A DNA stretch of 40,639 nucleotides from an uncultured Collinsella sp. (GTDB lineage Bacteria; Actinomycetota; Coriobacteriia; Coriobacteriales; Coriobacteriaceae): positions 1 to 40,639 of the forward strand of contig CATYEN010000016.1 of NCBI GenBank assembly GCA_958405565.1. Direction: 5' to 3'. The notes below the pieces were generated by a model that saw nothing but the letters and a program-made list of their open reading frames with translations, was not told the DNA's origin and made no database searches. The translations under genes were made by a program, and so were the position numbers. Positions 31,881 to 40,387 of the stretch are shown piece after piece; within the stretch, counting starts at the first letter, position 1; each line of letters starts with the position of its first letter.

Positions 31881-32903
31881 ATGGCCGACGAGCACGAAAC
31901 AGAAAGCAAGGCATGGGCAATTGAGGCCGCTGCGGCAGAGGCGGCGTCGCGTGCTGCCGAGGAGGTGCATCGTCCTCCCGTAGTGCCGATGGAGCGCGTG
32001 GTCGATCGCGATGTTATCGAGCGGGGCGAGCGCGCTGGTCGCAAGCGCAGCCAGGAGCCGGGCTTTCCGCGCTTTTTTGCCGAGCTCAATTTGGGCCTGA
32101 TCCTCACGGCCTTTGCCATCGTCGCGTTTAAAACCCCTAATCACTTTGCTTTTGGCGGCACCTCGGGCGTGTCGGTCATTCTGTCCACGCTGTTCCCGAC
32201 CCTGCCCGTCGGCGTCTTTATGTGGATTATCAATGCGGTCCTGGTCGTTTTGGGCTTTATCTTTTTGGAGCGCAAGGCAATCCTGTGGAGTGTCTTTGCC
32301 TCGTTTGCGCTGTCCGCCTATGTTTCGCTGTTTGAGCTCTTTATTCCGACCGATGTCTCGATGACGGGCGATATGTGGCTCGACCTGTGCTTTGCCGTGA
32401 TTCTGCCGGCGCTCGGCAGCGCTATCGTCTTTGATATTGGTGCCTCGACGGGCGGCACGGACATTCTCGCCATGATCCTCAAACGTCGCACGACGCTCGA
32501 GATTGGCCGCGCCCTGCTGTTGGTCGATATCGGCATTGTGACCATCGCGGCCTTCTTGTACGGCCCGCGCGTCGGTCTGTATTGCGTGCTTGGCCTGTTT
32601 GCCAAGACGCTCGTGGTCGACAAGGCCATCGAGAGCATTCACCTGCGCAAAGTCTGCACGGTCATTTGCTCCGAGCCCCTTAAGGTCGAGGAGTTTATCG
32701 TCAAACATCTCAACCGCACGGCGACTATCAGCCGCGGCTACGGCGCCTTCTCGGGCAAGTGCGTGACGGTGATCATGAGCGTGCTGAGTCGTCGCGAGGC
32801 CGTGCAGCTGCGTCGCTACGCTCGCGAGATCGATCCGGGTGCCTTTATCACGATCGTCGACAGCTCCGAGATCGTCGGCAAGGGTTTCCGCGGAACGAAC
32901 TAA
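31881..32903 (+). CDS. YitT-family membrane protein (DUF2179 C-terminal domain)
   Basis: A 340-residue protein. About 65 hydrophilic, Ala/Glu/Arg-rich residues precede the membrane part, which is longer than usual for this family. Then come about five membrane segments with AFGGTSGVSVILSTLFP, IGASTGGTDILAMILKRRT and GLYCVLGLFAKTLVVD, typical of YitT proteins. A DUF2179 soluble domain ends the protein (SGKCVTVIMSVLSRREAVQL and DPGAFITIVDSSEIVGKGF). Function is unknown. GAGGGG lies 10 bases before the ATG. The 150 bases after the stop codon hold nothing recognisable. Confidence 0.88.
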   Translation: MADEHETESKAWAIEAAAAEAASRAAEEVHRPPVVPMERVVDRDVIERGERAGRKRSQEPGFPRFFAELNLGLILTAFAIVAFKTPNHFAFGGTSGVSVILSTLFPTLPVGVFMWIINAVLVVLGFIFLERKAILWSVFASFALSAYVSLFELFIPTDVSMTGDMWLDLCFAVILPALGSAIVFDIGASTGGTDILAMILKRRTTLEIGRALLLVDIGIVTIAAFLYGPRVGLYCVLGLFAKTLVVDKAIESIHLRKVCTVICSEPLKVEEFIVKHLNRTATISRGYGAFSGKCVTVIMSVLSRREAVQLRRYAREIDPGAFITIVDSSEIVGKGFRGTN

Positions 32904-33053
32904 CGCGGTCGAGCTTATCAAACAATCGAATAGCGCCCTGTGCATTGCAAATGCGTCATGTTGGAGTATTTGTCCCCACATTGGGTGATAATGATGCCAA
33001 AGACATCGTTTGCGATCCAGATGATTCGCTCAAGATACGAAGGGATGATCTCG

Positions 33054-34352
33054 ATGTTCTGTTCGCAGTGTGGTGCCCCCATGGGCGACAACGATAAGTT
33101 CTGTGGTGCGTGTGGTGCCCCCAATGCCGGTGCCGCAGCCTCTGCCCCTCAGGGTCAGCCCCAGCAGTTTGTTCCGCAACCGCCCGTGGCGAATGCGTCC
33201 AAGGGCTGTGTGGCTCAGGCGTTTGAGGACATGACCAAGACGCCGGGCGTGCTGCAGCGCGTGTGCCAGATCGCCTTTTTGCCGGCGCTGATTTGTGTTG
33301 TGTCGGTGCTCGTGCTGTTCATTCCCGTTATCGGCGGTATCGCGGCTGCCATCGGCTTTTTGGCAGCTTGCATTGCGAGCGTGTGTGGTTCCGGCTTTGG
33401 TATTGAGTGGGGTCGCGATCTGTCGCTCAAGGTTGATGACGGTATGGATCGTCCACTCATGCGTTCCACGTCGTTTGGCCTCGGAGTCTTTTCGAGCGTT
33501 ATCTCGGTCGTGCTCGAGGTTATCGCTGCCATTCCCGTTATCGGTGTAGTGCTTTCGCTGGTGGAGAGCGTGGTAATTGGCGCCGCGGGCTCGTATTCGT
33601 ATTACGGCTCTTATGCACTCGAGGCAGCGCTGTTCGGCTCGCTTGGCCTGCTTGTCCTGGCTATGATTGCCACGGCGGTCTTGGGGGTCTTCTTTAAGAT
33701 GTTCGCCGACATTGCCGTGATGCACTTTGCGGTGACCGGTCGTGTCGAGAGCGCGTTTTCGCTCGATAAGGTCTGGGCGGCCTTTAAGCACAACAAGACC
33801 AAACTGTTCTGCGCTTCGTTCCTTCCCGAGTTTTTGACGGGCCTGGTCGCCAACGTTGTCACCTGGATCCTGACGTTCGTCTTTGGCACCATTGCCTCTG
33901 TCGGTATGTATAGCTACTACTACCGTCCTACGGCTATTGAGGCGCTTGTTACCGGCGGTGGCATCACGCTCGTATTGTTCTTGGTGCTGACGGCGTTTGT
34001 CACGGTATTCCTCACGGTCTTTGGCAAGATGCTCAAGCACCGTGCCGTTGGCTATTGGGTTGCGCGCTACGCAAGCGAGTGGGCCGACGAGGACAAGGAC
34101 GACGTCCTGACTTTTGTGCTGCCGTTTGAGAAGAAGTCTGCTCCGGCTGGTTTTAGCGCCGACGCAGCGCCCGTATCCGATTCCGCTGCGGCGCCGGCGC
34201 CTGCGCCCGAGCCCGTGCCTGAGCCTGAGACTGAGCCTGAGCCCGCGCCCGTGCCTGAGCCCGAGCCCGCGCCCATGCCGGAACCGGAGCCCGAGCCTGC
34301 ACCTGAGCCCGAGCCTGCGCCAAGCTCCGACGAGGACCCGCAGGACGAGTAA
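33054..34352 (+). CDS. Zinc-ribbon membrane protein with Pro-Glu-rich tail
   Basis: A 432-residue protein. The N terminus is a double-cysteine zinc ribbon (MFCSQCGAPMGDNDKFCGAC, C-x2-C-x11-C-x2-C). A Gln/Pro linker leads to about six membrane segments between residues 75 and 340, with a DUF4013-like look (GFLAACIASVCGSGFGIEWG). The last 50 residues are a Pro-Glu repeat (PEPEPAP) ending in acidic residues, and lie on the same side as the ribbon if the helix count is even. GAAGGG lies nine bases before the ATG at 33054, better spaced than the ATG at 33045. The function is unknown. Confidence 0.75.
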   Translation: MFCSQCGAPMGDNDKFCGACGAPNAGAAASAPQGQPQQFVPQPPVANASKGCVAQAFEDMTKTPGVLQRVCQIAFLPALICVVSVLVLFIPVIGGIAAAIGFLAACIASVCGSGFGIEWGRDLSLKVDDGMDRPLMRSTSFGLGVFSSVISVVLEVIAAIPVIGVVLSLVESVVIGAAGSYSYYGSYALEAALFGSLGLLVLAMIATAVLGVFFKMFADIAVMHFAVTGRVESAFSLDKVWAAFKHNKTKLFCASFLPEFLTGLVANVVTWILTFVFGTIASVGMYSYYYRPTAIEALVTGGGITLVLFLVLTAFVTVFLTVFGKMLKHRAVGYWVARYASEWADEDKDDVLTFVLPFEKKSAPAGFSADAAPVSDSAAAPAPAPEPVPEPETEPEPAPVPEPEPAPMPEPEPEPAPEPEPAPSSDEDPQDE

Positions 34353-34410
34353 CCCTGCCACCTGCCATTTGGGGACGGGGTAGAAACGGTAGAAATAGCG
34401 CTTGACAAAT

Positions 34411-34448
34411 AAGCGGGGGCGGACGTGCCGAAGCGTCCGCCCCCGCTT
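34411..34448. terminator. Bidirectional terminator between convergent genes
   Basis: A perfect 15-bp stem (34411-34425 with 34434-34448) around an eight-base loop. It lies between the zinc-ribbon gene and the convergent M20 peptidase gene and can end both transcripts. Confidence 0.88.
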
Positions 34449-34492
34449 TGATATCGCGATGCGGCTATGACTGCGAGATGGTCGTGGATCGA

Positions 34493-35956
34493 CTACTCGT
34501 CGTGCTTCTCCTCGCGGCGAGCGGCGACACGTGCATCGTGGATGCCCTTGATTGCGGCGTGTCGGGCGGTGCGGGCATCGTGCATGGCGTCGCGGGCCTC
34601 GGCGGCCGTGGTCTTGGCAGAGCGCAACTTGGCGGCCAGGTCGGGGTTGGTTTCGGCGACCGCGGTAATCGTGGGGCCGTCGAGCTCTTCTTGTGTGGGC
34701 TCGGCCAAAAAGTCGATGGCATACTGGGCGGCCACCATGGAGCCCTTTGCCAGCACAGTCTCGTCGATCTTGTAGAAGCAGGAATGTTGGGCGTACGTGG
34801 CGCCAATCTTGGGGTTGCGCGTACCTACAAAGGCGAGCACGCCCGGTACGCGGCGCAGGTACTCCGAAAAATCCTCGCCCGAAAGCGTGCCGCGGTAATG
34901 GCCTTGGCCGGTGGGGCCCAAGCATTTGATTACTGCCTGGCGGCAGCGCTCGCTCGAGGCGGCATCGTTTTCGACCTTGTAGTTGGCGATGGTGTAGTCG
35001 GTGAGCTTTGCCTCGGCGCCCAAGGCGGCCGCGGTATGCTCCACGATGCGGCGCATGAGCTCCGGCATTTCCTCGTGGGTCGAATCGCCGTAGGTGCGCA
35101 CCGTGCCGGCGAGGTAGGCCGTGCCGGCGATAACGTTGCGCGCGGTTCCGCCGTGCAGCTCGCCGACGGTAATGACGGCCGGCTCGTAGGGACTGATCTC
35201 GCGCGAAACGATGGTCTGCAGAGCGTTGACGATCTCGGCGGCCACCATAACGGCGTCGTGGCCGCGCTGGGGCATGGCACCGTGGCATGAGGTGCCGCGA
35301 ACATCGATGCGGAACCAGTCGGTATTGGCCATGCGCGGACCGGGCTCGCAGCTCACGGTGCCGGCGTCAACCTCGCTCCAGATGTGCGCGGCGTAGGCGC
35401 CATCGACGCCGTCGAGCACGCCCGTGCCGATCATGAGTTTGGCGCCCTGGCCGTTTTCCTCACTGGGCTGGAAGACGATGCGGACTTCGCCGTGGATGTC
35501 GTCGGTCATATGGCGCAGGATCTGCAGCGTGCCGAGCATCATGGCGATGTGGCAGTCGTGGCCGCAGGCGTGCATGCAGCCCTCGTTGACGCTGGCAAAC
35601 TCCTCGCCGGTCTGCTCGGTGACGGGCAGGGCGTCGATATCCGCGCGCAGCAGGATGCGGCGGCGCGGCGTGCCGTCCTCGTGGTAGGCATCCGACGCGG
35701 TACCGCGAAGCGTTGCCACCAAGCCGGTCTTGAGCGGACGCTCGTAGGGGATATTCATGGCGTCGAGCTGGTTGGCGATGTCGGAGGTCGTGCGCTCCTC
35801 GGCAAGGCTCAGCTCCGGGTGCTTATGGAAGTGCCGGCGCTGCTTGATGATGTAGGGCTCAAACTCGGCGGCGATATCTTGGATGGCCGCGGTGACGTCA
35901 TCTGCCGCGCGAACCTCGGTAGCCGCCATAATCTGCTGTGCCTTGGTCTTCGTCAT
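34493..35956 (-). CDS. M20-family metallopeptidase / amidohydrolase
   Basis: A 487-residue enzyme of the M20D group (N-acyl amino acid or indole-acetyl-amino acid hydrolases). Features in order: the start RRHFHKHPELSLAEERTT, a metal-site segment CGHDCHIAM, QPSEENGQGAKLMIGTG, the dimerisation insert with MPQRGHDAVMVAAEIV, and SGEDFSEYLRRVPG. The catalytic core resembles other family members, but the protein runs about 65 residues past the usual end into a charged Ala/Arg/His-rich helix (ARTARHAAIKGIHDARVAAR). AAGGAG precedes the ATG at 35956. It is divergent from the amidohydrolase gene at 36125, and the 168-base gap between them may hold both promoters. Confidence 0.9.
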   Translation of the reverse strand: MTKTKAQQIMAATEVRAADDVTAAIQDIAAEFEPYIIKQRRHFHKHPELSLAEERTTSDIANQLDAMNIPYERPLKTGLVATLRGTASDAYHEDGTPRRRILLRADIDALPVTEQTGEEFASVNEGCMHACGHDCHIAMMLGTLQILRHMTDDIHGEVRIVFQPSEENGQGAKLMIGTGVLDGVDGAYAAHIWSEVDAGTVSCEPGPRMANTDWFRIDVRGTSCHGAMPQRGHDAVMVAAEIVNALQTIVSREISPYEPAVITVGELHGGTARNVIAGTAYLAGTVRTYGDSTHEEMPELMRRIVEHTAAALGAEAKLTDYTIANYKVENDAASSERCRQAVIKCLGPTGQGHYRGTLSGEDFSEYLRRVPGVLAFVGTRNPKIGATYAQHSCFYKIDETVLAKGSMVAAQYAIDFLAEPTQEELDGPTITAVAETNPDLAAKLRSAKTTAAEARDAMHDARTARHAAIKGIHDARVAARREEKHDE

Positions 35957-36124
35957 GGTCGATTTGCTCCTTGCTGGTTGTATCGCAAAATCGTACAGGC
36001 TCTCTCCAGTATGCCACCTGCCGCTAGGGCTGGTAAAGTTGCCGTTTGCCGCTTGGGGTTTTGTTACAAGGGCGGGGGAGTACACTCGGGGGTGTTGAAT
36101 TTCCTGCCAGAGATGGGGATGCCC

Positions 36125-37762
36125 ATGCAACATATCGATCGGATTATCCGCTCCAAGAACGTCTTTACCGCGCAAGACGGCATCGATACCGCCCGCGAGC
36201 TGGCGATTGCCATCGCAGGCGACCGTATCGTCGCAGTCGGTGAGCCCGATGACGTGATCGCCGCCGCTCCTGCCGCCACGTTGGTTATCGACTACGGCGA
36301 GCAGTTTGTCTGCCCCGGTTTCCATGACGCTCATCTGCATTTCTTCCATACCTCGGTCGGTTCCTCGCCGTACATGCTCATGGATATGGGCACGTCCGAG
36401 GCGGCGCTGGTGCAACATGCGCTCGAGTTTTCCCAGGACCTGCCCGACGACGCTTGGGTTGTGACGCAGGGCTGGCGCGATTACCGTTGGGACCCGCCCG
36501 AGCATCCAACCAAGGTGTCGCTCGATGCGGCATTCCCCGATCGTCCTTGCGTTATGTATTCGGGTGACGGGCACACGCTTTGGCTCAACAGCCGCGCACT
36601 CGAGGCGCTCGGCGTCACGCGCGACAGCGAGCCACCAGCGGGCGGCAGCTACGACAAGGACGCAAACGGCGAGCTCACGGGCATTGCCCACGAGGCGGCT
36701 GCCATGCAGCTGCTACCGCGCTGCCTTGAGTGGCTGGGCGAGGATCGCATCGCAAGCGCTTACGCCGATCAAATGAGGCGGATGGCCGAGCAGGGCATCA
36801 CCTCGATATGCGATATGTCGCTCATGCCCATGCCGGGCTGCGACTTTATCCGCGACGATGTCTACGACAAGCTGCAGGCCGCCGGCAAGCTGGGCATCCG
36901 CGCCCATTTGTTTCCCACGCTGCTGGATGACCAATCGCGCTTGGAAGAGCTACAGACCCGCTACGCGAACAACGCGCTGCTCTCGGCGCCAGGCTTTAAA
37001 CAGTTCTTCGACGGCGTGTCGAGCGAGCATACCGCATACCTCACTGAGCCCTATACCAACCCGCGCTTCCCGGGCGACCAGGGCCGTCTGACGGTCCCCG
37101 TCGAGCGCATGCGCAAGTTGGTTCTGGCGGCAGCCGAGCGTGGCCACACAGTGCGCATCCACGTTATCGGCGACGGTGCCATCCATGCTGCGCTCGATAT
37201 CTTTGAGGAGGCGGCAGAGCTGTACGGCCTGCCCCAGCACGGTCATAACACGCTCGAGCATCTGGAGAACCTCTTGCCCGAGGATATCGATCGCCTGCGC
37301 AAGCTCAACGTGGTCGCCTCGAGCCAGCCCTGCCACATCACGCTCGATCCGGGTGGCCCAGAGCGCGACCTTGGCCTGGAGCGAAGCCGAATCATGTGGC
37401 CGTTCGCAACCTATAAGCAGCGCGGCATCCGCCAAGCCTTCGGTACTGACAGCCCTATCACGCCCGTTACCAGCATGAACGTGCTCTACACGGCTATTAC
37501 GCGCCAAGACCCCAAAAGCCACTGGCCCGAGGGCGGCTGGTTGCCGAGCGAGCGCATCGATGCAGCAACGGCTCTGCGCAACTACACCCTGGGCAGCGCC
37601 TATGCAGCGGGCGACGAGCAAAACCTCGGCAGCCTGGAACCCGGCAAATACGCCGATCTGGTAGTCCTAGACCAAAACCTACTCACCATCGACCCCCAAG
37701 AGCTCCAGACCACCAAAGTTCAAGCCACCTACCTATCCGGCAACCTCATCTACGAGCGCTAA
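36125..37762 (+). CDS. Amidohydrolase family protein (YtcJ-like)
   Basis: A 545-residue metal-dependent amidohydrolase of the Amidohydro_3/YtcJ group. The metal motif FHDAHLHFF lies at about residue 67, and the sequence continues through VTQGWRDYRWDP, SGDGHTLWLNSRALEALGV, HVIGDGAIHAALDIFEEA, a GTDSPITPV segment bearing the catalytic aspartate, and the end LEPGKYADLVVLDQN. Natural substrates of the family are largely unknown (N-substituted amides such as formamides or acyl amino acids are suggested). Three in-frame ATGs at 36113, 36119 and 36125 compete; GGGG at 36115 favours the last. It is divergent from the M20 peptidase gene, and a shared amide substrate is conceivable but unproven. Confidence 0.86.
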   Translation: MQHIDRIIRSKNVFTAQDGIDTARELAIAIAGDRIVAVGEPDDVIAAAPAATLVIDYGEQFVCPGFHDAHLHFFHTSVGSSPYMLMDMGTSEAALVQHALEFSQDLPDDAWVVTQGWRDYRWDPPEHPTKVSLDAAFPDRPCVMYSGDGHTLWLNSRALEALGVTRDSEPPAGGSYDKDANGELTGIAHEAAAMQLLPRCLEWLGEDRIASAYADQMRRMAEQGITSICDMSLMPMPGCDFIRDDVYDKLQAAGKLGIRAHLFPTLLDDQSRLEELQTRYANNALLSAPGFKQFFDGVSSEHTAYLTEPYTNPRFPGDQGRLTVPVERMRKLVLAAAERGHTVRIHVIGDGAIHAALDIFEEAAELYGLPQHGHNTLEHLENLLPEDIDRLRKLNVVASSQPCHITLDPGGPERDLGLERSRIMWPFATYKQRGIRQAFGTDSPITPVTSMNVLYTAITRQDPKSHWPEGGWLPSERIDAATALRNYTLGSAYAAGDEQNLGSLEPGKYADLVVLDQNLLTIDPQELQTTKVQATYLSGNLIYER

Positions 37763-37780
37763 CCCCATACCCCATCCATC

Positions 37781-37848
37781 AGTTGCGGTGAAATACGGAC
37801 TAAATAACGCCTCAACAGCAAAAAAACAGTCCATATTCCACCGCAACT
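37781..37848. repeat. 21-bp inverted repeat with 26-base loop after the amidohydrolase gene
   Basis: Arms 37781-37801 (starting AGTTGCGGTG) and 37828-37848 (ending CACCGCAACT) match with two mismatches in 21. The loop contains an A7 run. It lies 19 bases past the stop codon and may be part of an intergenic repeat family rather than a plain terminator. Confidence 0.65.
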
Positions 37849-37850
37849 TA

Positions 37851-37884
37851 AAGGGGGCACGTTCCAGCAACGTGCCCCTTTCTT
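37851..37884 (+). terminator. Terminator of the amidohydrolase gene
   Basis: A 13-position stem (37851-37863 with 37869-37881) built on CACGTT/AACGTG and a G run opposite CCCC, with a five-base loop, followed by TTTCTT. Confidence 0.75.
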
Positions 37885-37921
37885 GTACATTCCATCCGCA
37901 TCGCCATTTTGCTGCACTGAC

Positions 37922-38119
37922 TTTTCTGAATGCCGGGCCCGAATAAGTTATCCAGCTCCCGGGGCGGACCGGAGGGCATGAAGTTTGTCGCGAGTTCCGC
38001 ACGCAAAGGAAAGCACTTAATGTGCTTTCCGTCTTGCGCAGGACTGTAGAGCAGCAAACTTCATGCCCTCCGGTCCGCCCCGGGAGCCGCGCACAAGTTA
38101 TCCCCCGGCATTCAGAAAA
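37922..38119. repeat. 198-bp concentric palindrome with two AAGTTATCC direct repeats
   Basis: Three nested perfect inverted pairs share one centre near 38,020: outer arms of 16 bases (37922-37937 with 38104-38119), middle arms of 32 bases (37956-37987 with 38055-38086) and an inner hairpin GGAAAGCAC/GTGCTTTCC (38008-38016 with 38022-38030). Between outer and middle arms lie unpaired segments of 18 and 17 bases, and each contains AAGTTATCC in the same orientation. No ORF of note is present. It ends 138 bases before groES. It could be a MITE-like element, a structured RNA gene or a chromosomal structural site. Confidence 0.85.
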
Positions 38120-38128
38120 TCTAAGTGC

Positions 38129-38147
38129 CAAAAAATAAGATTTTTTG
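38129..38147. promoter_or_regulatory. AT-rich palindrome upstream of groES
   Basis: CAAAAAAT and ATTTTTTG flank AAG, an 8-3-8 perfect palindrome followed by TTGACT (38145-38150) and TATAAC (38159-38164), which are too close together to be one promoter. A GC hairpin (CGCGCGG/CCGCGCG, 38216-38234) lies nearer the gene. No CIRCE or HAIR element was found. Confidence 0.3.
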
Positions 38148-38256
38148 ACTCCGTGTTGTATAACCCGCCATTCGTGGGTACCATTCAACGCGTACGCAAA
38201 CAAAAAGGGTTAATTCGCGCGGCATAACCGCGCGGCCCAAAAAGGAGGAAACAAGC

Positions 38257-38550
38257 ATGTCGTCTTTGAAGCCGCTTGCAGATCGTGTTCTGGTCAAGCC
38301 CGACGAGGCCGAGCAGAAGACCGCTTCTGGTCTGTATATCGCCAGCAACGCCCAGGAGAAGCCGCAGCGCGGCACCATCGTTGCCGTTGGCGCCGGCAAG
38401 GTTAACGACAAGGGTGAGCGCATCCCCATGGACGTCAAGGTCGGTGACGTTGTCATCTATGGTAAGTTCGGTGGCAACGAGGTCAAGGTCGACGGCGAGA
38501 AGTATCTGCTGATGCGCGCCGACGACATCTACGCTGTCGTCGAGGCCTAG
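38257..38550 (+). CDS. groES: Co-chaperonin GroES
   Basis: A 97-residue cytosolic co-chaperonin that caps the GroEL ring. The start SSLKPLADRVLVKPDEAEQK, the mobile-loop region TASGLYIASNAQEKPQRG and the end YLLMRADDIYAVVEA are standard. AAAAAGGAGG before the ATG is a very strong ribosome site. The groEL gene follows after 96 bases in the same direction with no terminator between, giving the usual operon. Confidence 0.97.
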   Translation: MSSLKPLADRVLVKPDEAEQKTASGLYIASNAQEKPQRGTIVAVGAGKVNDKGERIPMDVKVGDVVIYGKFGGNEVKVDGEKYLLMRADDIYAVVEA

Positions 38551-38646
38551 TCTCGTCAGAATCTCTGATTCGTCTTTGAACGCGCCCGCCGCATAGGACT
38601 CGGAAGCGGCGACGCGAGTCACATTTCTTTTGGAGGATTACCTACC

Positions 38647-40284
38647 ATGGCAAAGAACATTACGTTCAACACCGATGCCCGCGCTAAGCTTGCCAAGGGC
38701 GTCAACACTCTGGCCGACGCCGTTACCGTCACCATGGGCCCCAAGGGCCGCTACGTTGCGCTGCAGCGCACGTTCGGTGCTCCGACCATCACCAACGACG
38801 GCGTTTCTGTCGCCAAGGAGATCGAGCTCGAGGACAACATCGAGAACATGGGCGCTCAGCTGGTGAAGGAGGTCGCCACCAAGACCAACGACACCGTGGG
38901 TGACGGCACCACCACCGCAACCCTGCTCGCTCAAGCCATCGTCAACGACGGTCTGCGCAACGTCGCCGCTGGCGCCAACCCGCTGGCCATCCGTCGCGGC
39001 ATCGACAAGGCCGTCAACGCCGCCGTCGCCGAGATGAAGAAGCAGGCCAAGCCGGTCGAGACCAAGGAGCAGATTGCTTCCGTCGGTACCATCTCCGCCG
39101 GTGACCCCGAGGTCGGCGAGAAGATCGCCGAGGCCATGGAGGTCGTGGGCAAGGATGGCGTCATCACCGTCGAGGATTCCCAGACGTTCGACATCACCAT
39201 CGACACCGTCGAGGGCATGCAGTTCGACAAGGGCTATGTCTCCGCTTACTTCGTCACGGATAACGACCGCATGGAGGCCGTGATGAAGGATCCGTACATC
39301 CTCATCACCGACCAGAAGATCTCCAGCGTCCAGGACATCATGCCTGTTCTCGAGGCTGTCCAGCGCGCTGGCCGTGGCCTGCTCATCATCGCTGAGGACA
39401 TCGATGGCGAGGCTCTGCCGACCCTCGTCCTCAACAAGATCCGTGGCGCCCTCAACGTCTGCGCCGTCAAGGCCCCGGGCTACGGCGATCGTCGCAAGCG
39501 CATCCTGGAGGACATCGCCGTCCTCACCGGTGGCCAGGCTGCTCTGGACGAGCTGGGCGTGAAGGTCGCTGACATCACCGCTGATATGCTCGGTACCGCT
39601 AAGTCCGTCACCATCTCCAAGGACAACACCGTCGTCGTCGGCGGCGCTGGCTCCAAGGAGGCCATCGACGCCCGCATCGCTCAGATCAAGGGCGAGATGG
39701 AGAACACCACCTCTGACTTCGACCGTGAGAAGCTCCAGGAGCGCCTGGCCAAGCTCTCCGGTGGCGTTGCCGTCATCAAGGTCGGCGCTGCTACCGAGTC
39801 CGAGCTCAAGGAGATTAAGCATCGCGTCGAGGACGCCCTGCAGGCTACCCGCGCTGCTGTCGAGGAGGGCATCGTCGCCGGCGGCGGCGTCGCCTTCATG
39901 GACGCTGCTCCTGCGCTCGATGCTGTCGAGCTCGACGATCCCGAGGAGAAGATCGGCGTCGACATCGTCAAGAAGGCTCTGACTGCTCCGGTTGCTACCA
40001 TCGCCAAGAACGCTGGCTTTGAGGGTGCCGTCGTGGTCGACAAGGTTGCCGAGCTGCCCGCCGGCCAGGGTCTCAACTCTGCCAACGGCGAGTGGGGCGA
40101 CATGATCGAGATGGGCGTCCTCGACCCCGTCAAGGTCAGCCGCGTCACCCTGCAGAACGCTGCTTCTGTCGCCAGCCTGATTCTCATCACCGAGGCCACC
40201 GTCTCCGATGTGCCCAAGAACACTCAGCTTGAGGACGCTATCGCTGCTGCTACCGCTGGTCAGCAGGGCGGCGGTATGTACTAA
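38647..40284 (+). CDS. groEL: Chaperonin GroEL
   Basis: A 545-residue chaperonin subunit that folds proteins in a double heptameric ring. Nucleotide-binding motif VTMGPKGRYVALQ, NDGVSVAKEIELED, VGDGTTTATLLAQ (catalytic aspartate) and the signature AAVEEGIVAGGG are all present. The C terminus is QQGGGMY, shorter than the repeated GGM tail of E. coli and unlike the His-rich GroEL1 of some Actinobacteria, so this is the housekeeping form. TTGGAGGA lies before the ATG. Codon use is markedly biased to C- and T-ending optimal codons, fitting high expression. Confidence 0.98.
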   Translation: MAKNITFNTDARAKLAKGVNTLADAVTVTMGPKGRYVALQRTFGAPTITNDGVSVAKEIELEDNIENMGAQLVKEVATKTNDTVGDGTTTATLLAQAIVNDGLRNVAAGANPLAIRRGIDKAVNAAVAEMKKQAKPVETKEQIASVGTISAGDPEVGEKIAEAMEVVGKDGVITVEDSQTFDITIDTVEGMQFDKGYVSAYFVTDNDRMEAVMKDPYILITDQKISSVQDIMPVLEAVQRAGRGLLIIAEDIDGEALPTLVLNKIRGALNVCAVKAPGYGDRRKRILEDIAVLTGGQAALDELGVKVADITADMLGTAKSVTISKDNTVVVGGAGSKEAIDARIAQIKGEMENTTSDFDREKLQERLAKLSGGVAVIKVGAATESELKEIKHRVEDALQATRAAVEEGIVAGGGVAFMDAAPALDAVELDDPEEKIGVDIVKKALTAPVATIAKNAGFEGAVVVDKVAELPAGQGLNSANGEWGDMIEMGVLDPVKVSRVTLQNAASVASLILITEATVSDVPKNTQLEDAIAAATAGQQGGGMY

Positions 40285-40311
40285 GGCCGACAAGGTCTAG
40301 AACTCCCACCG

Positions 40312-40361
40312 GGAATCCGGGGGCGTGACGGGGGCTTCTCTCCGGAACGTCCTCGGATTCC
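40312..40361 (+). terminator. Weak hairpin downstream of groEL
   Basis: GGGAATCCG at about 40312-40320 and CGGATTCCC at about 40351-40360 form a nine-base stem with a long loop. There is no T tract. It is the only terminator-like structure seen after groEL. Confidence 0.3.
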
Positions 40362-40387
40362 CTGCGTTTACGGCCTTGAGGTCGGCG

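Noticed and set aside
34198..34320. Pro-Glu repeat DNA as a separate repeat element
   Set aside because: It is in frame in the zinc-ribbon protein and is simply a low-complexity tail.
37943..38104. DnaA boxes (TTATCC core) suggesting a replication origin in the large palindrome
   Set aside because: The two sites read TTATCCAGC and TTATCCCCC, against the consensus TTATCCACA; there are only two, and no dnaA, dnaN or AT-rich unwinding region is present.
37922..38119. Integron attC site
   Set aside because: No GTTRRRY core boxes in the correct positions and no integrase or cassette genes.
38145..38164. groES promoter made of TTGACT and TATAAC
   Set aside because: The two boxes are only eight bases apart, too close to form one sigma-70-type promoter.
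38638..40293. A 551-codon minus-strand frame opposite groEL
   Set aside because: It is the exact shadow of groEL, with Leu/Asp/Gly-rich repetitive sequence.
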